Origin: an uncultured Butyricicoccus sp.
GTDB lineage: Bacteria; Bacillota; Clostridia; Oscillospirales; Butyricicoccaceae
DNA: 5,539 nucleotides
Reading direction: 5' to 3'
Assembly (NCBI GenBank): GCA_900544475.1
Contig: UQVU01000121.1
Span: 1 to 5,539 of the forward strand
Made by a program: the position numbers and the translations under genes. Positions 5,360 through 5,539 of this stretch are shown in pieces; position 1 is the first letter of the stretch; each line of letters begins with the position of its first letter. The notes beneath the pieces were generated by a model, which was not told the origin of the DNA, made no database searches, and saw nothing but the letters and a program-made list of their open reading frames with translations.

Positions 5360-5389
5360 GCATAATTTTGAGTATGTTGTGGTGAAATC

Positions 5390-5539
5390 ATGAAACAATC
5401 GAGAGAAACGTTTTTCCGGCGCTGTGTTTCCGGCGGACTGAGGGCAGCCTGCCCTGCGGATAAGAAAAGGAGGACTGATTTTCGGCTTTTCCGGCAAAAC
5501 TCACTTTTGCAGAGTGTTTTCCGCTTTGCGGAAAGGAGT
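5390..5539 (+). other. Right-edge region: open plus-strand frame and SD-like sites, gene unproven
   Basis: From an ATG at 5390 a frame stays open for 50 codons to the window end, but it has no SD, is rich in Arg, Lys and Phe, and resembles no family I know, so chance is likely. Two SD-like sequences point rightward: AAAAGGAGG (5465-5473), with no normal start codon at proper distance, and AAAGGAG (5532-5538) at the very edge. The latter suggests a plus-strand gene may start just outside, divergent from pta. The second SD is partly held in a 7-bp hairpin (5518-5524 with 5528-5534). A 6-bp inverted repeat lies at 5441-5455. Confidence 0.25.
5413..5495. repeat. Three copies of TTTCCGGC upstream of the right-edge SD
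   Basis: TTTCCGGCG occurs at 5413-5421 and 5427-5435, 14 bases apart start to start, and TTTCCGGC recurs at 5488-5495. All are in the same orientation. They could be direct-repeat binding sites in the leader of a gene to the right, or a compositional accident. Confidence 0.3.

Noticed and set aside
4828..5385. 185-codon plus-strand frame opposite the 5' half of pta
   Set aside because: It runs across the pta promoter and leader and opposes a clear enzyme gene; shadow ORF.

Overview
The window looks like chromosomal DNA from a GC-rich member of the Clostridia (Bacillota), possibly Oscillospiraceae or a relative. The evidence is strong AGGAGG-type ribosome binding sites, sigma-A-like promoters with TATAAT boxes, hairpin-plus-U-run terminators, and a gene set (AGCS amino-acid symporter, PdxST, Pta) typical of anaerobic gut Firmicutes. 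This placement is inference; no marker gene fixes a genus. I see no mobile element, CRISPR array, tRNA or rRNA.

Left part (1-2040, all minus strand). A complete sodium:alanine/glycine-type symporter gene (AGCS, 465 aa) lies at 74-1471. Upstream on the same strand is a 53-codon ORF at 1730-1891. It joins the N-terminal end of a second AGCS protein directly to the C-terminal end of one, with about 410 residues missing in frame. Both genes have plausible promoters and structured leaders containing terminator-like hairpins. In each hairpin the imperfect pairs are G-U wobbles only in the minus-strand RNA, which supports the direction of transcription. This mini-AGCS and the paired leaders are the most unusual content here.

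Middle (2041-3622, plus strand). A compact pdxS-pdxT operon encodes the two subunits of the pyridoxal 5'-phosphate synthase of the deoxyxylulose-5-phosphate-independent pathway. The genes are 3 bases apart and are followed by a strong terminator. The operon is divergent from the mini-AGCS gene, and a 13-base palindrome lies between the two promoter regions.

Right part (3623-5539). A 146-aa membrane-anchored or secreted protein of unknown function (3719-4159, minus) lies directly behind the terminator of phosphate acetyltransferase (pta, 4249-5259, minus). pta has a good promoter and a stem-loop close to the predicted 5' end of its mRNA. No ackA is present in the window. The last 150 bases contain short direct repeats and a Shine-Dalgarno-like sequence at the edge, suggesting a plus-strand gene may begin just outside.

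Functionally, the window combines amino-acid uptake coupled to sodium, vitamin B6 cofactor synthesis and acetyl-CoA/acetyl-phosphate energy metabolism. These are ordinary housekeeping functions. I see no obvious new multi-gene system; the points of interest are the mini-AGCS gene and the RNA-level architecture.
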